The notes: generated by a model not told the origin, from the sequence alone. Positions 41,146 to 49,536 are shown, counted from the stretch's first letter. The stretch is 64,000 nt of DNA from Clostridia bacterium (GCA_017414505.1 JAFQLQ010000008.1:1-64000), one strand, 5' to 3'. Translations and numbers: made by a program.

Positions 41146-41772
41146 ATGAATAAAAATGACTATCTAATTCGTTTAGAAAGAAAAGACGACTACCGTGAAG
41201 TGGAAAACTTAATTCGTGAATCATTCTGGAACGTTTACCGTCCCGGATGTTTTGAACACTATCTCATAACACAGTTAAGGGGTAATCCTGATTTTGTAAA
41301 AGAACTTGATTTTGTTATGGAAAAGGACGGCAAAATTATCGGTCAGAATGTATTTGTAAAAACAAATATCAAAGCAGATGACGGCAGAAATATTCCAATT
41401 CTTACAATGGGACCCATTTGCATAGCAAATGAGTTTAAAAAACAGGGTTACGGAAAAATTCTGCTTGATTATTCAATCGAAAAAGCAACAGAGCTTGGCT
41501 TTGGTGCTTTATGCTTTGAAGGTAACATTAACTTTTATGGCAAAAGCGGATTTACCTTTGCAAGTGAATTTGGTATCCGTTATCACGGCTTGCCGGAAGA
41601 TGCAGATGCATCCTTTTTCCTATGCAAAGAGCTGATTTCGGGATATTTAGCCGGTATCACAGGTGAGTACAGTCCGCCCGAAGTTTATTTTGTAAGTGAA
41701 GAAAAAGCGGACGAATTTGATAAAAGCTTTCCATATAAGGAAAAGCTGAAACTTCCCGGGCAGATTTTCTAA
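41146..41772 (+). CDS. GNAT family N-acetyltransferase
   Basis: 208 residues from ATG 41146, with CAGGAGGAG upstream. GNAT core: VENLIRESFWNVYRPG at the N terminus, LTMGPICIANEFKKQGYGKILL (acetyl-CoA loop QGYGK) and FYGKSGFTFASEFG. It resembles YhbS-like acetyltransferases; the substrate is unknown. It is followed by a perfect GC-rich hairpin. Confidence 0.88.
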   Translation: MNKNDYLIRLERKDDYREVENLIRESFWNVYRPGCFEHYLITQLRGNPDFVKELDFVMEKDGKIIGQNVFVKTNIKADDGRNIPILTMGPICIANEFKKQGYGKILLDYSIEKATELGFGALCFEGNINFYGKSGFTFASEFGIRYHGLPEDADASFFLCKELISGYLAGITGEYSPPEVYFVSEEKADEFDKSFPYKEKLKLPGQIF

Positions 41773-41782
41773 AAAACGAATG

Positions 41783-41869
41783 GGCGGCACATCTTTTCGA
41801 TGTGCCGCCTCAGACTGTCGAAGAACCCACGTCCCTCAGGGGGCATCATGATTTCGAGTTCTTTCGACA
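41783..41869. repeat. Hairpin plus inverted repeat enclosing a tRNA-Ser fragment
   Basis: GGCGGCACATC / GATGTGCCGCC (41783-41793 with 41799-41809) is an 11-bp perfect hairpin without a T run. A second inverted repeat, TGTCGAAGAAC (41816-41826) and GTTCTTTCGACA (41858-41869), encloses the tRNA-derived segment. The rest of the gap to 42047 has no supported gene; it holds two TTTGGGAACT direct repeats near 41998-42018. Confidence 0.6.
41823..41859 (-). pseudogene. 37-bp internal fragment of tRNA-Ser(CGA)
   Basis: Identical over 37 bases to 46031-46067 of the intact tRNA-Ser gene, in the same orientation. It covers the anticodon loop and 3' anticodon stem, the whole variable arm and the 5' strand of the T stem into the T loop. 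Both acceptor strands and the D arm are missing, so it cannot be a functional tRNA. Candidate relic of an attachment site or of a tRNA duplication. Confidence 0.85.
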
Positions 41870-42047
41870 TTTTGGAAGTTAGGGGAAGATAAAGGAAAAT
41901 AGTAGTAAATAACGGTAAAAAATTGAACAATTTTGTAAACTTTTTGTTTGAGTAAAATCGCTACAAATGTTGATATTTTGGGCGTCTTCAAACATTCTTT
42001 GGGAACTTTTTGGGAACTCGGCACGAAAATATATCTTAAAAATCTTT

Positions 42048-42090
42048 TAAAAAGGAGCATATAAATCTGCGGATTTTATGCTCCTTTTTC
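42048..42090. terminator. Bidirectional intrinsic terminator
   Basis: AAAAAGGAGCATA pairs with TATGCTCCTTTTT, with an AAATC/GGATTT continuation and a small loop. T runs exist on both strands. No gene end lies immediately beside it, so it may be left over from a deleted gene. Confidence 0.75.
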
Positions 42091-42135
42091 TGTGTGTAAA
42101 AATATTGATTTCGCATCGTAATTTCGTCAAAAATG

Positions 42136-42164
42136 TTGACTTTCCGACACAAACCTGCTATAAT
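42136..42164 (+). promoter_or_regulatory. Sigma-A type promoter of the methyltransferase cassette
   Basis: TTGACT (42136-42141), 17-nt spacer, TATAAT (42159-42164). GTATATC and GTATAAT repeats directly downstream could be operator half-sites for the XRE protein. Transcription would start about 45 nt before the first ATG. Confidence 0.7.
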
Positions 42165-42213
42165 GTATATCGTATAATTGTAAAATTTTATCGTTCGAAA
42201 GGATGAGAAACAA

Positions 42214-42417
42214 ATGGCAGTTACTTATAATAAATTGTGGCACCTTCTGATTGACAGAGGCATGAAGAAAAAAGACCTAAAAGAAGCAGCAGGACTAACA
42301 AGCCATGCCATGATGAAACTTCGTAATAATGAGGATATTACAACTCAAACGATTGGTAAGATATGTAAAGCTCTCGGATGTCAGGCAGATGATATTATGG
42401 AGTTTGTTGAGAAATAA
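42214..42417 (+). CDS. XRE-family regulator, probable controller of the restriction-modification genes
   Basis: 67 residues: TYNKLWHLLIDRGMKKKDLKEAAG, recognition helix LTSHAMMKLRNNEDITTQT, then CKALGCQADDIMEFVEK. It is the compact type found beside DNA methyltransferase genes. GAAAGGATG precedes the ATG. It lies 54 bp before the methyltransferase and shares its promoter, so a control role is a reasonable inference. Confidence 0.88.
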   Translation: MAVTYNKLWHLLIDRGMKKKDLKEAAGLTSHAMMKLRNNEDITTQTIGKICKALGCQADDIMEFVEK

Positions 42418-42471
42418 TTATGTCGCTTTGTTTTTGCAATAATGTATATACAGTTAAAAGGAGATTGCGCA

Positions 42472-43791
42472 ATGCCTAAAAAAATGACTAAGGTAGAAGA
42501 GAGTATACATGAACAATCTGAAAAAATAAATAAAGTCAAGAAAATTGTGAAAGAAAGAAGCTCTGCCATTGATAATTCACAAATAATTCCCGAAAACATT
42601 TCTGATGAAAAATGGAAAGAAAAAGAATTTTCAAAGCCCAATAATACTGTTAGAATCGGAACTGTTTTTAGCGGAATCGGCGCAATAGAACATGCTTTTC
42701 AAAGACTAAAAATCAAGCATAAAATTATTTTTGCTGGTGACATTGACGATAAGTGTAAAAAAAGCTATTTTGCGAATTATGATATAGCAGATGAGGATTG
42801 GTTTACAGATGTTCGTGAGTTTGATGCAAAGAAATATAAGGGTAAAGTGGATTTTGTTGTTGGTGGGGCGCCCTGTCAGGCTTTTTCCATGGTTGGTAAG
42901 AGATTAGGGTTTGAGGATGCACGAGGAACATTATTTTATGACTTTGCTCGTATCATAAAAGAAACAGAACCCAAGTTGTTTTTATTTGAAAATGTTAAAG
43001 GTTTAATCAACCACGATGAAGGAAGAACATGGCATGTAATTCATGACATTTTTGAAGAGCTTGGATATGATGTTCATTTTAGAATTCTTAATAGCAGGGA
43101 TTATGGGATTCCACAAAACCGAGAGAGAGTTTTTTGTATTGGTTTTAAAAACAAAACTGAAATGAGATTCCCATCTCCTATTGAGCTCGAATATAAAATG
43201 TATGATTTTCTTGAAGATTATATTGATACAAAATATTTTCTTAGAGAAAAGGGAATTAAATTTGTGACGAGTAGCAAAAATCGAGAAAAAAGTTATACTC
43301 AAGTAAATGGAGACGTTGCTTTATGCCAAAAAAGAAATCAGCAGTTCAATTGGCACGGAGATTTTATTTTCCACCCCGTTTTAGAAAACGAGGAGTTTGA
43401 AGAGTCCTTTGATGAATTCATTTTTGATGTGAAAGATGTAGAAGAAAAATATTATCTCTCAGATAAGGTTGCAAAGTATGTCCTTGCGGGAGGAACCAAG
43501 AATTTCAAAACATCGACAGAAACAGATTTAGATGTTGCGAGACCTTTATTGCAAACAATGCATAAAATGCATCGTGCCGGAGTTGATAATTATGTTACCC
43601 ACAAGGGTAGAATAAGAAAACTTACGCCTCGTGAGTGTTTGCGATTAATGGGGTTCAAAGATTCATTCAAAATAGTTGTTTCAGACACAGCTATGTATCA
43701 GCAATCTGGAAACAGCATTGTTGTTGATGTTTTGATTGCAATTTTGAAACAAATAGATATAACAAAGTATGGTGAGAATTATGAAAATTAA
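42472..43791 (+). CDS. DNA (cytosine-5-)-methyltransferase
   Basis: 439 residues from ATG 42472 (AAAAGGAGATT upstream). A charged N-terminal extension of about 58 residues precedes motif I, TVFSGIGAIEHAF. Motif IV GGAPCQAFS has the catalytic Cys135; motif VI is LFENVKGL, motif VIII PQNRERVF, motif IX region RKLTPRECLRLMGF and motif X QQSGNSIVVDV. All core motifs are intact. Target sequence unknown. It overlaps the HNH endonuclease gene by 11 bp, as expected for a type II restriction-modification pair. Confidence 0.95.
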   Translation: MPKKMTKVEESIHEQSEKINKVKKIVKERSSAIDNSQIIPENISDEKWKEKEFSKPNNTVRIGTVFSGIGAIEHAFQRLKIKHKIIFAGDIDDKCKKSYFANYDIADEDWFTDVREFDAKKYKGKVDFVVGGAPCQAFSMVGKRLGFEDARGTLFYDFARIIKETEPKLFLFENVKGLINHDEGRTWHVIHDIFEELGYDVHFRILNSRDYGIPQNRERVFCIGFKNKTEMRFPSPIELEYKMYDFLEDYIDTKYFLREKGIKFVTSSKNREKSYTQVNGDVALCQKRNQQFNWHGDFIFHPVLENEEFEESFDEFIFDVKDVEEKYYLSDKVAKYVLAGGTKNFKTSTETDLDVARPLLQTMHKMHRAGVDNYVTHKGRIRKLTPRECLRLMGFKDSFKIVVSDTAMYQQSGNSIVVDVLIAILKQIDITKYGENYEN

Positions 43792-44788
43792 CGGAGAAAA
43801 TTTACCAACACTATCAGTTTTTCCAAATATGATGACTGTTCCGGATTGTTGGGTACTTGGTGCAAATAAGCTCGGACATGGTCATGGAGAAGCAAAGTTT
43901 TATATTGCATCTAAAGATGATATGTACAATTTTTATGGCAAGGAGAAATTTACTGTTAAGTGCTTCATGCTAAAAAAAGATTTACTTTCGTATATGATAG
44001 CAATAAAAAATGAATACCTACAGCCATCGCAAGAGTATGCAAAAAAAGAGGAGTTGCCTACGTTATGGATGACGCATATGGAAACCATTGAAAAGTTAGA
44101 TGATGTGATATTTTTTAACATTTCTGACCAGCATCAAATCTCTGGACCGAGGGGTTATATAAATTCTGACGATATGGCTTATCAATTAATTCGTAAAATA
44201 GCACTTCCCCTCGTTAGTTATATCTATGTTGAAAAAGTCGGCTTGGAAAAAGACCCTTTGTTTTATTGGAAACTCTTCGTTGATTTTGATGCAATATGGG
44301 AAAAACAAAATGGACCTCTTGTTTTTAATTATGGGAAGCAAAAAGAAGCGTGCAAACCACCGGAAATACCGAACGAGAAAAAAGAAAAAGATAGTCAAGA
44401 AATACGAAAAGCACGTGAAGGGCAAGGAAAATATCGCGAACAGTTATTAGAACAATGTAGATATTGTCCTTTTACTATGATTTCTGATGAAAGACTACTT
44501 ATAGCTAGCCATATTAAACCTTGGGCTGCATCAACAGATGTGGAAAAGATAGATCCATTTAACGGATATATGCTTTCTCCTTTATATGATAAACTTTTCG
44601 ACAGAGGATTTATTACTTTTACAGAAAAGAGACATGTAATTCTTTCTGAGTTTATTTCACCTTATACATGGAAACAAATCAATCTAAAAAATGATACTTT
44701 TATAAAAGCAATGCCGATGGATGATAAAAGAATAGAATATTTGAAATTCCATCGTGAATCCGTTTTTAAGGGTTCGTTTGAAGACTAA
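43781..44788 (+). CDS. HNH endonuclease, probable type II restriction enzyme
   Basis: 335 residues from ATG 43781. The N-terminal 200 residues are unassigned and may recognise DNA. The C-terminal HNH_2-like nuclease has REQLLEQCRYC (C226-x2-C229), ASHIKPWA with H244, NGYMLSPLYDKLFDRG and a later ILSEF. The start overlaps the methyltransferase stop by 11 bp, so modification is translated first. It is the only nuclease candidate in the cassette. Confidence 0.88.
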   Translation: MKINGENLPTLSVFPNMMTVPDCWVLGANKLGHGHGEAKFYIASKDDMYNFYGKEKFTVKCFMLKKDLLSYMIAIKNEYLQPSQEYAKKEELPTLWMTHMETIEKLDDVIFFNISDQHQISGPRGYINSDDMAYQLIRKIALPLVSYIYVEKVGLEKDPLFYWKLFVDFDAIWEKQNGPLVFNYGKQKEACKPPEIPNEKKEKDSQEIRKAREGQGKYREQLLEQCRYCPFTMISDERLLIASHIKPWAASTDVEKIDPFNGYMLSPLYDKLFDRGFITFTEKRHVILSEFISPYTWKQINLKNDTFIKAMPMDDKRIEYLKFHRESVFKGSFED

Positions 44789-44821
44789 AAACAAAATTTA
44801 TTTTACAAAGGAGTAATTTTC

Positions 44822-45412
44822 ATGGATAATGTTATTTTAGTTATTGTGACAGCTTTAATATCTGGATTATTAGCTACGATAGTCACTATTCTGTGGCAAA
44901 GCAAAGTTGCTATTCGAAATAATAAAATGAAAATTTTTGAAACATTAATGTCGTATAGATACCAAATCGTAGCAGAACCAAGTGTTCACGCACTAAACTC
45001 AATAGATGTTATATTTTACAAAGATGCTAAGGTGAGACAAGCATATAGCAACTTTTTGGATGAAACAGTTAAAAGGCCTGAAATGAATCCCAATATAGCG
45101 GACAAACATCTAAAACTTCTTGAAGAAATGGCAAAAGCGTTGAATTTAAAAAATATTCATTGGGATGATATTAAACAAGCCTATTGCCCAACTGGATTGT
45201 CAGAAAAAATACACGAAGAAGAATTGTTGAGGAAAATGCAACTTCAAAGTGTATCTAATTCACTTGAAAGTCGCAAAAATCAGCAAAACACTCCTATCCA
45301 AGAACAAGCAAACCAGCAACTATTGGCACAGATATTGCCTGAACTAATTAAAAATCCGGAAAGTATGAAAACCTTAATTGAGTTGGGAACAAAATTTGGT
45401 AATACAAAGTAA
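44822..45412 (+). CDS. DUF6680-like membrane-anchored protein
   Basis: 196 residues. One N-terminal membrane helix (about 3-25) is followed by a cytosolic helical domain with KMKIFETLMSYRYQIV, HALNSIDVIFYKD and DKHLKLLEEMAKAL, the pattern I recall for DUF6680. The last 50 residues are Gln/Asn-rich and low in complexity. Function unknown. It lies 33 bp behind the HNH gene with an AAAGGAG site, so it seems to belong to the same cassette. Confidence 0.75.
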   Translation: MDNVILVIVTALISGLLATIVTILWQSKVAIRNNKMKIFETLMSYRYQIVAEPSVHALNSIDVIFYKDAKVRQAYSNFLDETVKRPEMNPNIADKHLKLLEEMAKALNLKNIHWDDIKQAYCPTGLSEKIHEEELLRKMQLQSVSNSLESRKNQQNTPIQEQANQQLLAQILPELIKNPESMKTLIELGTKFGNTK

Positions 45413-45434
45413 TAACCCAGGAGGTATATACGAA

Positions 45435-45788
45435 ATGCTCAAATTTATTTGTTATCCAAAATGTACAACTTGTCAAAAGGCAAAGAAATGGCTTGATGAC
45501 AACAAGATAGAATACGAAATTCGTGATATAAAGGAAGATAATCCGAATTTTGAGGAATTAATTGTCTGGTATAAAATTAGTGGACTTCCTTTAAAGAAAC
45601 TCTTTAACACATCGGGGCTTTTATATAAGTCAATGGAACTTAAGGACAAGCTTCCTACAATGTCCGTCGAAGAACAGCTAAAGCTGCTTGCGACAGACGG
45701 AATGCTCGTTAAACGCCCACTGGTAATTGGGGAAAGCTTTGTTTTGGTTGGTTTCAAGGAAATTGAATGGAGAGAAAAGCTTATATAA
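45435..45788 (+). CDS. ArsC/Spx-family thioredoxin-like protein
   Basis: 117 residues from ATG 45435 (CCAGGAGG upstream). The active-site region is CYPKCTTCQKAKKWL, with Cys at the ArsC/Spx catalytic position and two extra Cys. NTSGLLYKSMELKDKLP and MLVKRPLVIG (conserved Arg-Pro) complete the pattern of YffB/ArsC-like reductases. Arsenate reduction is not implied. It closes the run with its own terminator. Confidence 0.88.
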   Translation: MLKFICYPKCTTCQKAKKWLDDNKIEYEIRDIKEDNPNFEELIVWYKISGLPLKKLFNTSGLLYKSMELKDKLPTMSVEEQLKLLATDGMLVKRPLVIGESFVLVGFKEIEWREKLI

Positions 45789-45789
45789 C

Positions 45790-45818
45790 AAAAAAGCAGA
45801 CGAAATGTCTGCTTTTTT
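45790..45818 (+). terminator. Intrinsic terminator of the methyltransferase cassette
   Basis: AAAAAGCAGAC / GTCTGCTTTTTT with a 5-nt loop, directly after the ArsC-like stop. Confidence 0.9.
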
Positions 45819-45866
45819 ACTTTTCAAATTAAAACATGTTATCATTTAATAAACAGTAGGTGAAAT

Positions 45867-45913
45867 AAAAAAGCAAGGTTTTGACTATGCAAAACCTTGC
45901 CATGGCGGAGAAG
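45867..45913 (-). pseudogene. tRNA 3'-end relic with its terminator
   Basis: TGGCGGAGAAG at 45903-45913 equals the last 11 bases (acceptor strand, discriminator, CCA) of the intact tRNA-Ser at 46011-46021. On the minus strand it is followed by GCAAGGTTTTG / CAAAACCTTGC (45873-45900) and T6, a terminator placed as behind a tRNA. No tRNA body precedes it. The match is short, so chance is possible. Confidence 0.45.
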
Positions 45914-45980
45914 TAAAGTTTTATGTAAATACACTTTTTAGTAATTTAAGGAATAGTGAAGAGTGAATAGGTAAAAAGTA

Positions 45981-46010
45981 AAAACTGACAAGTCGAAACT
46001 TGTCAGTTTT
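45981..46010 (-). terminator. Intrinsic terminator of tRNA-Ser
   Basis: AAAACTGACAAG / CTTGTCAGTTTT, a 12-bp perfect stem with a 6-nt loop, abutting the encoded CCA end of the tRNA. Confidence 0.85.
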
Positions 46011-46099
46011 TGGCGGAGAAGGTGGGATTCGAACCCACGTCCCTCAGGGGGCATCATGATTTCGAGTCATGTCCGTTATGACCACTTCGATACTTCTCC
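46011..46099 (-). tRNA. tRNA-Ser (anticodon CGA)
   Basis: Reads UCG codons. Acceptor GGAGAAG pairs with CTTCTCC, discriminator G, encoded CCA at 46011-46013. Anticodon stem CATGA/TCATG encloses the loop CTCGAAA with anticodon CGA at 46062-46064. A long variable arm (46037-46054) marks a class II tRNA. T arm GTGGG-TTCGAAT-CCCAC. It starts 33 bp behind the murI stop on the same strand and may be read from the same transcript. Confidence 0.97.
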
Positions 46100-46132
46100 T
46101 TATATTTTAACGCCCGAAAAGGCGGTTAAAAC

Positions 46133-46936
46133 TTAGTATTTTTCTATATCTATAATTTTCACTTCGCCGGTTATTTCCCTGTCAAGAAAATTGGAAGCTA
46201 TACTTGAAAATTTAGGAACATTATCGCTTACATAATACTGAATTTCAGCTTTGTTTCCGGAATTTAGCATATTTCCTTCCTGAAGAAGCTGTTTTGTATA
46301 TACAGCGGTTTCTGCACCGGAGTTGATTAATTCAACATCTTTTCCTATTATATCAGAAATAACTTTAAAAATCAAGGGGTAATGTGTACATCCTAAAATT
46401 AAAGTGTCAATTTTTTCTTTTTTTAACGGTTCTAAGTAATCTTTTGCAATTATATACGTTGCTTCGTTATTAATATAATTATTTTCCACAAGCGGAACAA
46501 ACAGCGGACAAGCCATACTAAAGGTTTTAACACTGCTGTCTATTTTTTCTATAGCTTTAGCATAAGAACCGCTGTTTATTGTGCCGCTGGTTCCTATAAT
46601 ACCTATTCTTTTATTTTTTGTTTTCTTAACAGCCGCCATAGCAGTAGGCTCAACAACACCGATAATCGGAATATCGTTTTCTTTTTTCAGTGTATCAAGA
46701 GCAACCGAGCTTACTGTACCGCAGGCAACAACAACCATTTTAAGGTCGAATTGTTTAAGAAAATTAACGTCCTGACGTGAATATTTTATAATTGTATCCA
46801 CTCCGCGTGTTCCGTAAGGAACTCTTCCCGTATCGCCAAAATATATTATATTTTCATTGGGCATAATATTCAAAAGCTCTTTTACGGCGGTAAGACCGCC
46901 AAGCCCTGAATCAAACACTCCTATTGCCTTATTCAT
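46133..46936 (-). CDS. murI: Glutamate racemase
   Basis: Makes D-glutamate for the peptidoglycan stem peptide. 267 residues. IGVFDSGLGGLTAVKEL at the N terminus, the first catalytic Cys in VVVACGTVSSVAL (about 71) and the second in LILGCTHYPLIF (about 184). The start overlaps the ddl stop by 4 bp, and GGGAGAGAAT precedes it. Last protein gene of the rimP-to-murI run. Confidence 0.97.
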   Translation of the reverse strand: MNKAIGVFDSGLGGLTAVKELLNIMPNENIIYFGDTGRVPYGTRGVDTIIKYSRQDVNFLKQFDLKMVVVACGTVSSVALDTLKKENDIPIIGVVEPTAMAAVKKTKNKRIGIIGTSGTINSGSYAKAIEKIDSSVKTFSMACPLFVPLVENNYINNEATYIIAKDYLEPLKKEKIDTLILGCTHYPLIFKVISDIIGKDVELINSGAETAVYTKQLLQEGNMLNSGNKAEIQYYVSDNVPKFSSIASNFLDREITGEVKIIDIEKY

Positions 46937-47970
46937 TTCACATTCTCTCCCAGTTCAGCCAGTTTTGTTATAATATCGGAATATGTTATACCGGTGCTGA
47001 TAAAAAGCTTGGGATACATACTGATATTTGTAAATCCGGGTAGTGTATTTATTTCGTTAAGATAAATTTCACCGGTATCCTTATCAAGGAAGAAATCAAT
47101 TCTCGAAAGACCGGAACATTCCAGAACCTTATACGCTTTTTTGGCATATTCCCTGATTTTTTCAAACATTTCAGCCGGAATATTTGCAGGAATATCGTAA
47201 CTTACACCGCTGTTTGTTACATATTTTGTATCGTAATCGTAGGTTTCTGCATCAGAGACAATTTCTCCGGGCCCTGCAAGAATAAGCTCCTCATTTCCCA
47301 TAACCGCAACCTCAAGCTCACGGCAGTTAATGAATTTTTCCACCATTACTTTTTTATCAAATTTAAAAGCATTTTCTATATTTTTAATAAGCTCTTCCCT
47401 GCCTGAAGCTTTTGCCGCACCAATGCTTGAGCCTGCGTTAACCGGCTTTACAAAGCAAGGATAACCAAGCTTTTCTTCAATTTCCTCAGTTTTATTTTCG
47501 CCCTCAAAAAGAACAACATACGGAGTCTGAGGAATATTATTTTTTTCAAGAATAATTTTTGTTATGTCCTTATCCATACAAACTGCAGAAGAAAGAACCT
47601 GACAACCCACATATTTTATATGTGCAAGCTTAAGAAGCCCCTGCAGAGAGCCATCCTCACAATTTGTTCCGTGAACAACAGGAAAACAAATATCAACGGG
47701 AACAAATTCGGATTTGTCATCGGAAAGAATGGTAATTCCGCCTTTGCCGGGAGCAATAACAACTTCTTTTTTACATACATTTTCCCAGCTTCCGTCTTTT
47801 ATCATTTCTCTTTGGCAATCACAAAGATACCAGTTTCCATCCTTGGTTATTCCAACAACTATTACATCGAATTTATCAGTATCAACGGCATTTATTACAT
47901 TAAAAGCCGAATTTCTCGAAACCTCGTGTTCAGTTGATTCTCCGCCAAAAAGAATCAGCATTTTTTTCAT
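46933..47970 (-). CDS. ddl: D-alanine--D-alanine ligase
   Basis: ATP-grasp ligase that makes the D-Ala-D-Ala terminus of peptidoglycan. 345 residues from ATG 47970 (AAGGGTGAT upstream; a GTG start at 47979 is less likely). FGGESTEHEVS at the N terminus, VKPVNAGSSIG for ATP binding and LNEINTLPGFTNISMYP at the C terminus. The omega loop reads YDYDTKYV, the Tyr-containing D-Ala type rather than the D-lactate type, so no vancomycin-resistance role is indicated. Confidence 0.96.
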   Translation of the reverse strand: MKKMLILFGGESTEHEVSRNSAFNVINAVDTDKFDVIVVGITKDGNWYLCDCQREMIKDGSWENVCKKEVVIAPGKGGITILSDDKSEFVPVDICFPVVHGTNCEDGSLQGLLKLAHIKYVGCQVLSSAVCMDKDITKIILEKNNIPQTPYVVLFEGENKTEEIEEKLGYPCFVKPVNAGSSIGAAKASGREELIKNIENAFKFDKKVMVEKFINCRELEVAVMGNEELILAGPGEIVSDAETYDYDTKYVTNSGVSYDIPANIPAEMFEKIREYAKKAYKVLECSGLSRIDFFLDKDTGEIYLNEINTLPGFTNISMYPKLFISTGITYSDIITKLAELGENVK

Positions 47971-47988
47971 TTTAATCACCCTTTTTAA

Positions 47989-49536
47989 TTATCTGAATGT
48001 CCATTCATCTATTTTATTATATATGCTGAATACATCGGGATTTACACCATCTTTTATTTTTTTACTGTAAAGAACGTCAGTTTTTGTATAATACAAACTG
48101 ATGTGAGGCAACTGCTCAAGGAAAAATTCCTGCAAACGGAAATAGTAGTTTTTCTTATCTTCAGAATCATAAGGAGAAATCCCTATATTGTAAAGTATAA
48201 GATCTGCCATTTCATTGCTGTAGGAAAATTCGTTTTCGCCCGATTTTATGAAACTGCTGATATCGTAGTCAAGCCCCATATACATACCGCAAAGAATACT
48301 GTCGAATTCACCGTTTATATATCTTAGCTCATACTGGTCGAATGGCACAGCTTCAACAACCGCATCAATTCCAAGCTGTTTCAGGCTTTCACTTATCATA
48401 TTTGCAACCTGAATGCGGAAAGTATTATCAATGTTAACCAATATATTGAATTTAAGGGCAACCGCTTCGTCTCCTATTTTCTTTTCAAGAATTCCGGTGT
48501 TGGGATTAGCCTCCCATCCGCCTTCTTCAAGAAGCTGAATACTTTTTTTCATATCGTATTCCGTGTAAACGGTTTTGTTATACATATAAAAGCTCGGATT
48601 AAAAGGCACACAAACACTCTGACCGTGCTCAAACAGAATTTCTGATACAATTTTATTTCTGTCTATAGCATAATTAAGTGCCTGTCGCACATTAATATCG
48701 TCAAAAAAAACTTTGTTGAAATTAAAGCCTAAAAAAGTATAATTATTACTCAGATACTCCGTATAATTATATCCGTCCTCCGAAAGTGCGGAAGCAGACT
48801 CGTTTTCCATAAGATCCTGCTCATAAATATCCGCAAGACCGGTAAGATAAGCATAATTTGCAGTTTCCTTATCCGGCACAAGATGAATTTCTATCTTCTT
48901 TACCTGAGGCTCTTTATTAGCGTGATGATTTTCGTTATACGCAAAAACCATCTTTTTTCGCTGAATATAATTATCCAGCTTATACATTCCGGTTCCGTTC
49001 ATTGTGAAATCGGCAACAAGATCCTTAGCGTTTATAATGGGAAACGTAAGCTGTGCCTTAATATTCTGTGCAGGCTGAGTAAGCACTATTTTAAATTTAT
49101 ACTGATCCAGTGCCTCAATCGACTGAATATTACGCACGTTATAGGCATAATAACTGTCGTTATTTTTTATAAAATTAACAGTTGCCGCAACATCAGCCGC
49201 TGAAAGCTCAGTACCGTCGTGGAAGAATATTTTAGGCTTAATGGTAAATTCCCATGTTGTTCCTCGATCTGTCATATTTTCGCCCAAAATAAGATTACTG
49301 TAAGGCTCGTAGGTTTTATCAACAGTATACAAGCTATCGTAAATCAGCGAAAAAATCTGACGGTTAAGCCTGTTTTTTACAAGCAGAGGATTTTCAAATT
49401 CAAAATTATATCCCACAACCGACAAAGTTCTGCCAACGCTGTTATTATTTTCAGTATTTTCATTTTCGTTTTTTTTGCAGCCTGAAACACCAAGCATCAT
49501 TATTGCAAGTAGCAAACATAAAAACTTTTTAAACAC
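47989..49536 (-). CDS. Oligopeptide-type ABC transporter substrate-binding lipoprotein
   Basis: 515 residues, family 5 solute-binding protein. A lipoprotein signal peptide with lipobox GVSGC (Cys near residue 20) is followed by an Asn/Glu-rich linker. Family segments include IFSLIYDSLYTVDKTYEP, FHDGTELSAADVAATVNFI and VRQALNYAIDRNKIV. No permease or ATPase is adjacent, so it is an orphan binding protein. It sits between pgeF and ddl-murI, which points to wall peptides as a possible ligand (inference). Confidence 0.92.
   Translation of the reverse strand: MFKKFLCLLLAIMMLGVSGCKKNENENTENNNSVGRTLSVVGYNFEFENPLLVKNRLNRQIFSLIYDSLYTVDKTYEPYSNLILGENMTDRGTTWEFTIKPKIFFHDGTELSAADVAATVNFIKNNDSYYAYNVRNIQSIEALDQYKFKIVLTQPAQNIKAQLTFPIINAKDLVADFTMNGTGMYKLDNYIQRKKMVFAYNENHHANKEPQVKKIEIHLVPDKETANYAYLTGLADIYEQDLMENESASALSEDGYNYTEYLSNNYTFLGFNFNKVFFDDINVRQALNYAIDRNKIVSEILFEHGQSVCVPFNPSFYMYNKTVYTEYDMKKSIQLLEEGGWEANPNTGILEKKIGDEAVALKFNILVNIDNTFRIQVANMISESLKQLGIDAVVEAVPFDQYELRYINGEFDSILCGMYMGLDYDISSFIKSGENEFSYSNEMADLILYNIGISPYDSEDKKNYYFRLQEFFLEQLPHISLYYTKTDVLYSKKIKDGVNPDVFSIYNKIDEWTFR

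Noticed and set aside
41836..42060. 74-codon minus-strand frame between GNAT and the methyltransferase cassette
   Set aside because: No recognisable domain. It crosses the tRNA fragment and has no credible start signal, so it was treated as non-coding.
45378..45434. N-terminal extension of the ArsC-like protein
   Set aside because: It lies inside the DUF6680-like gene; ATG 45435 follows AGGAGG and gives the family length.
46933..47970. Vancomycin-resistance type ligase
   Set aside because: The omega loop has the Tyr-containing D-Ala pattern, and no vanH/vanX-like genes are nearby.
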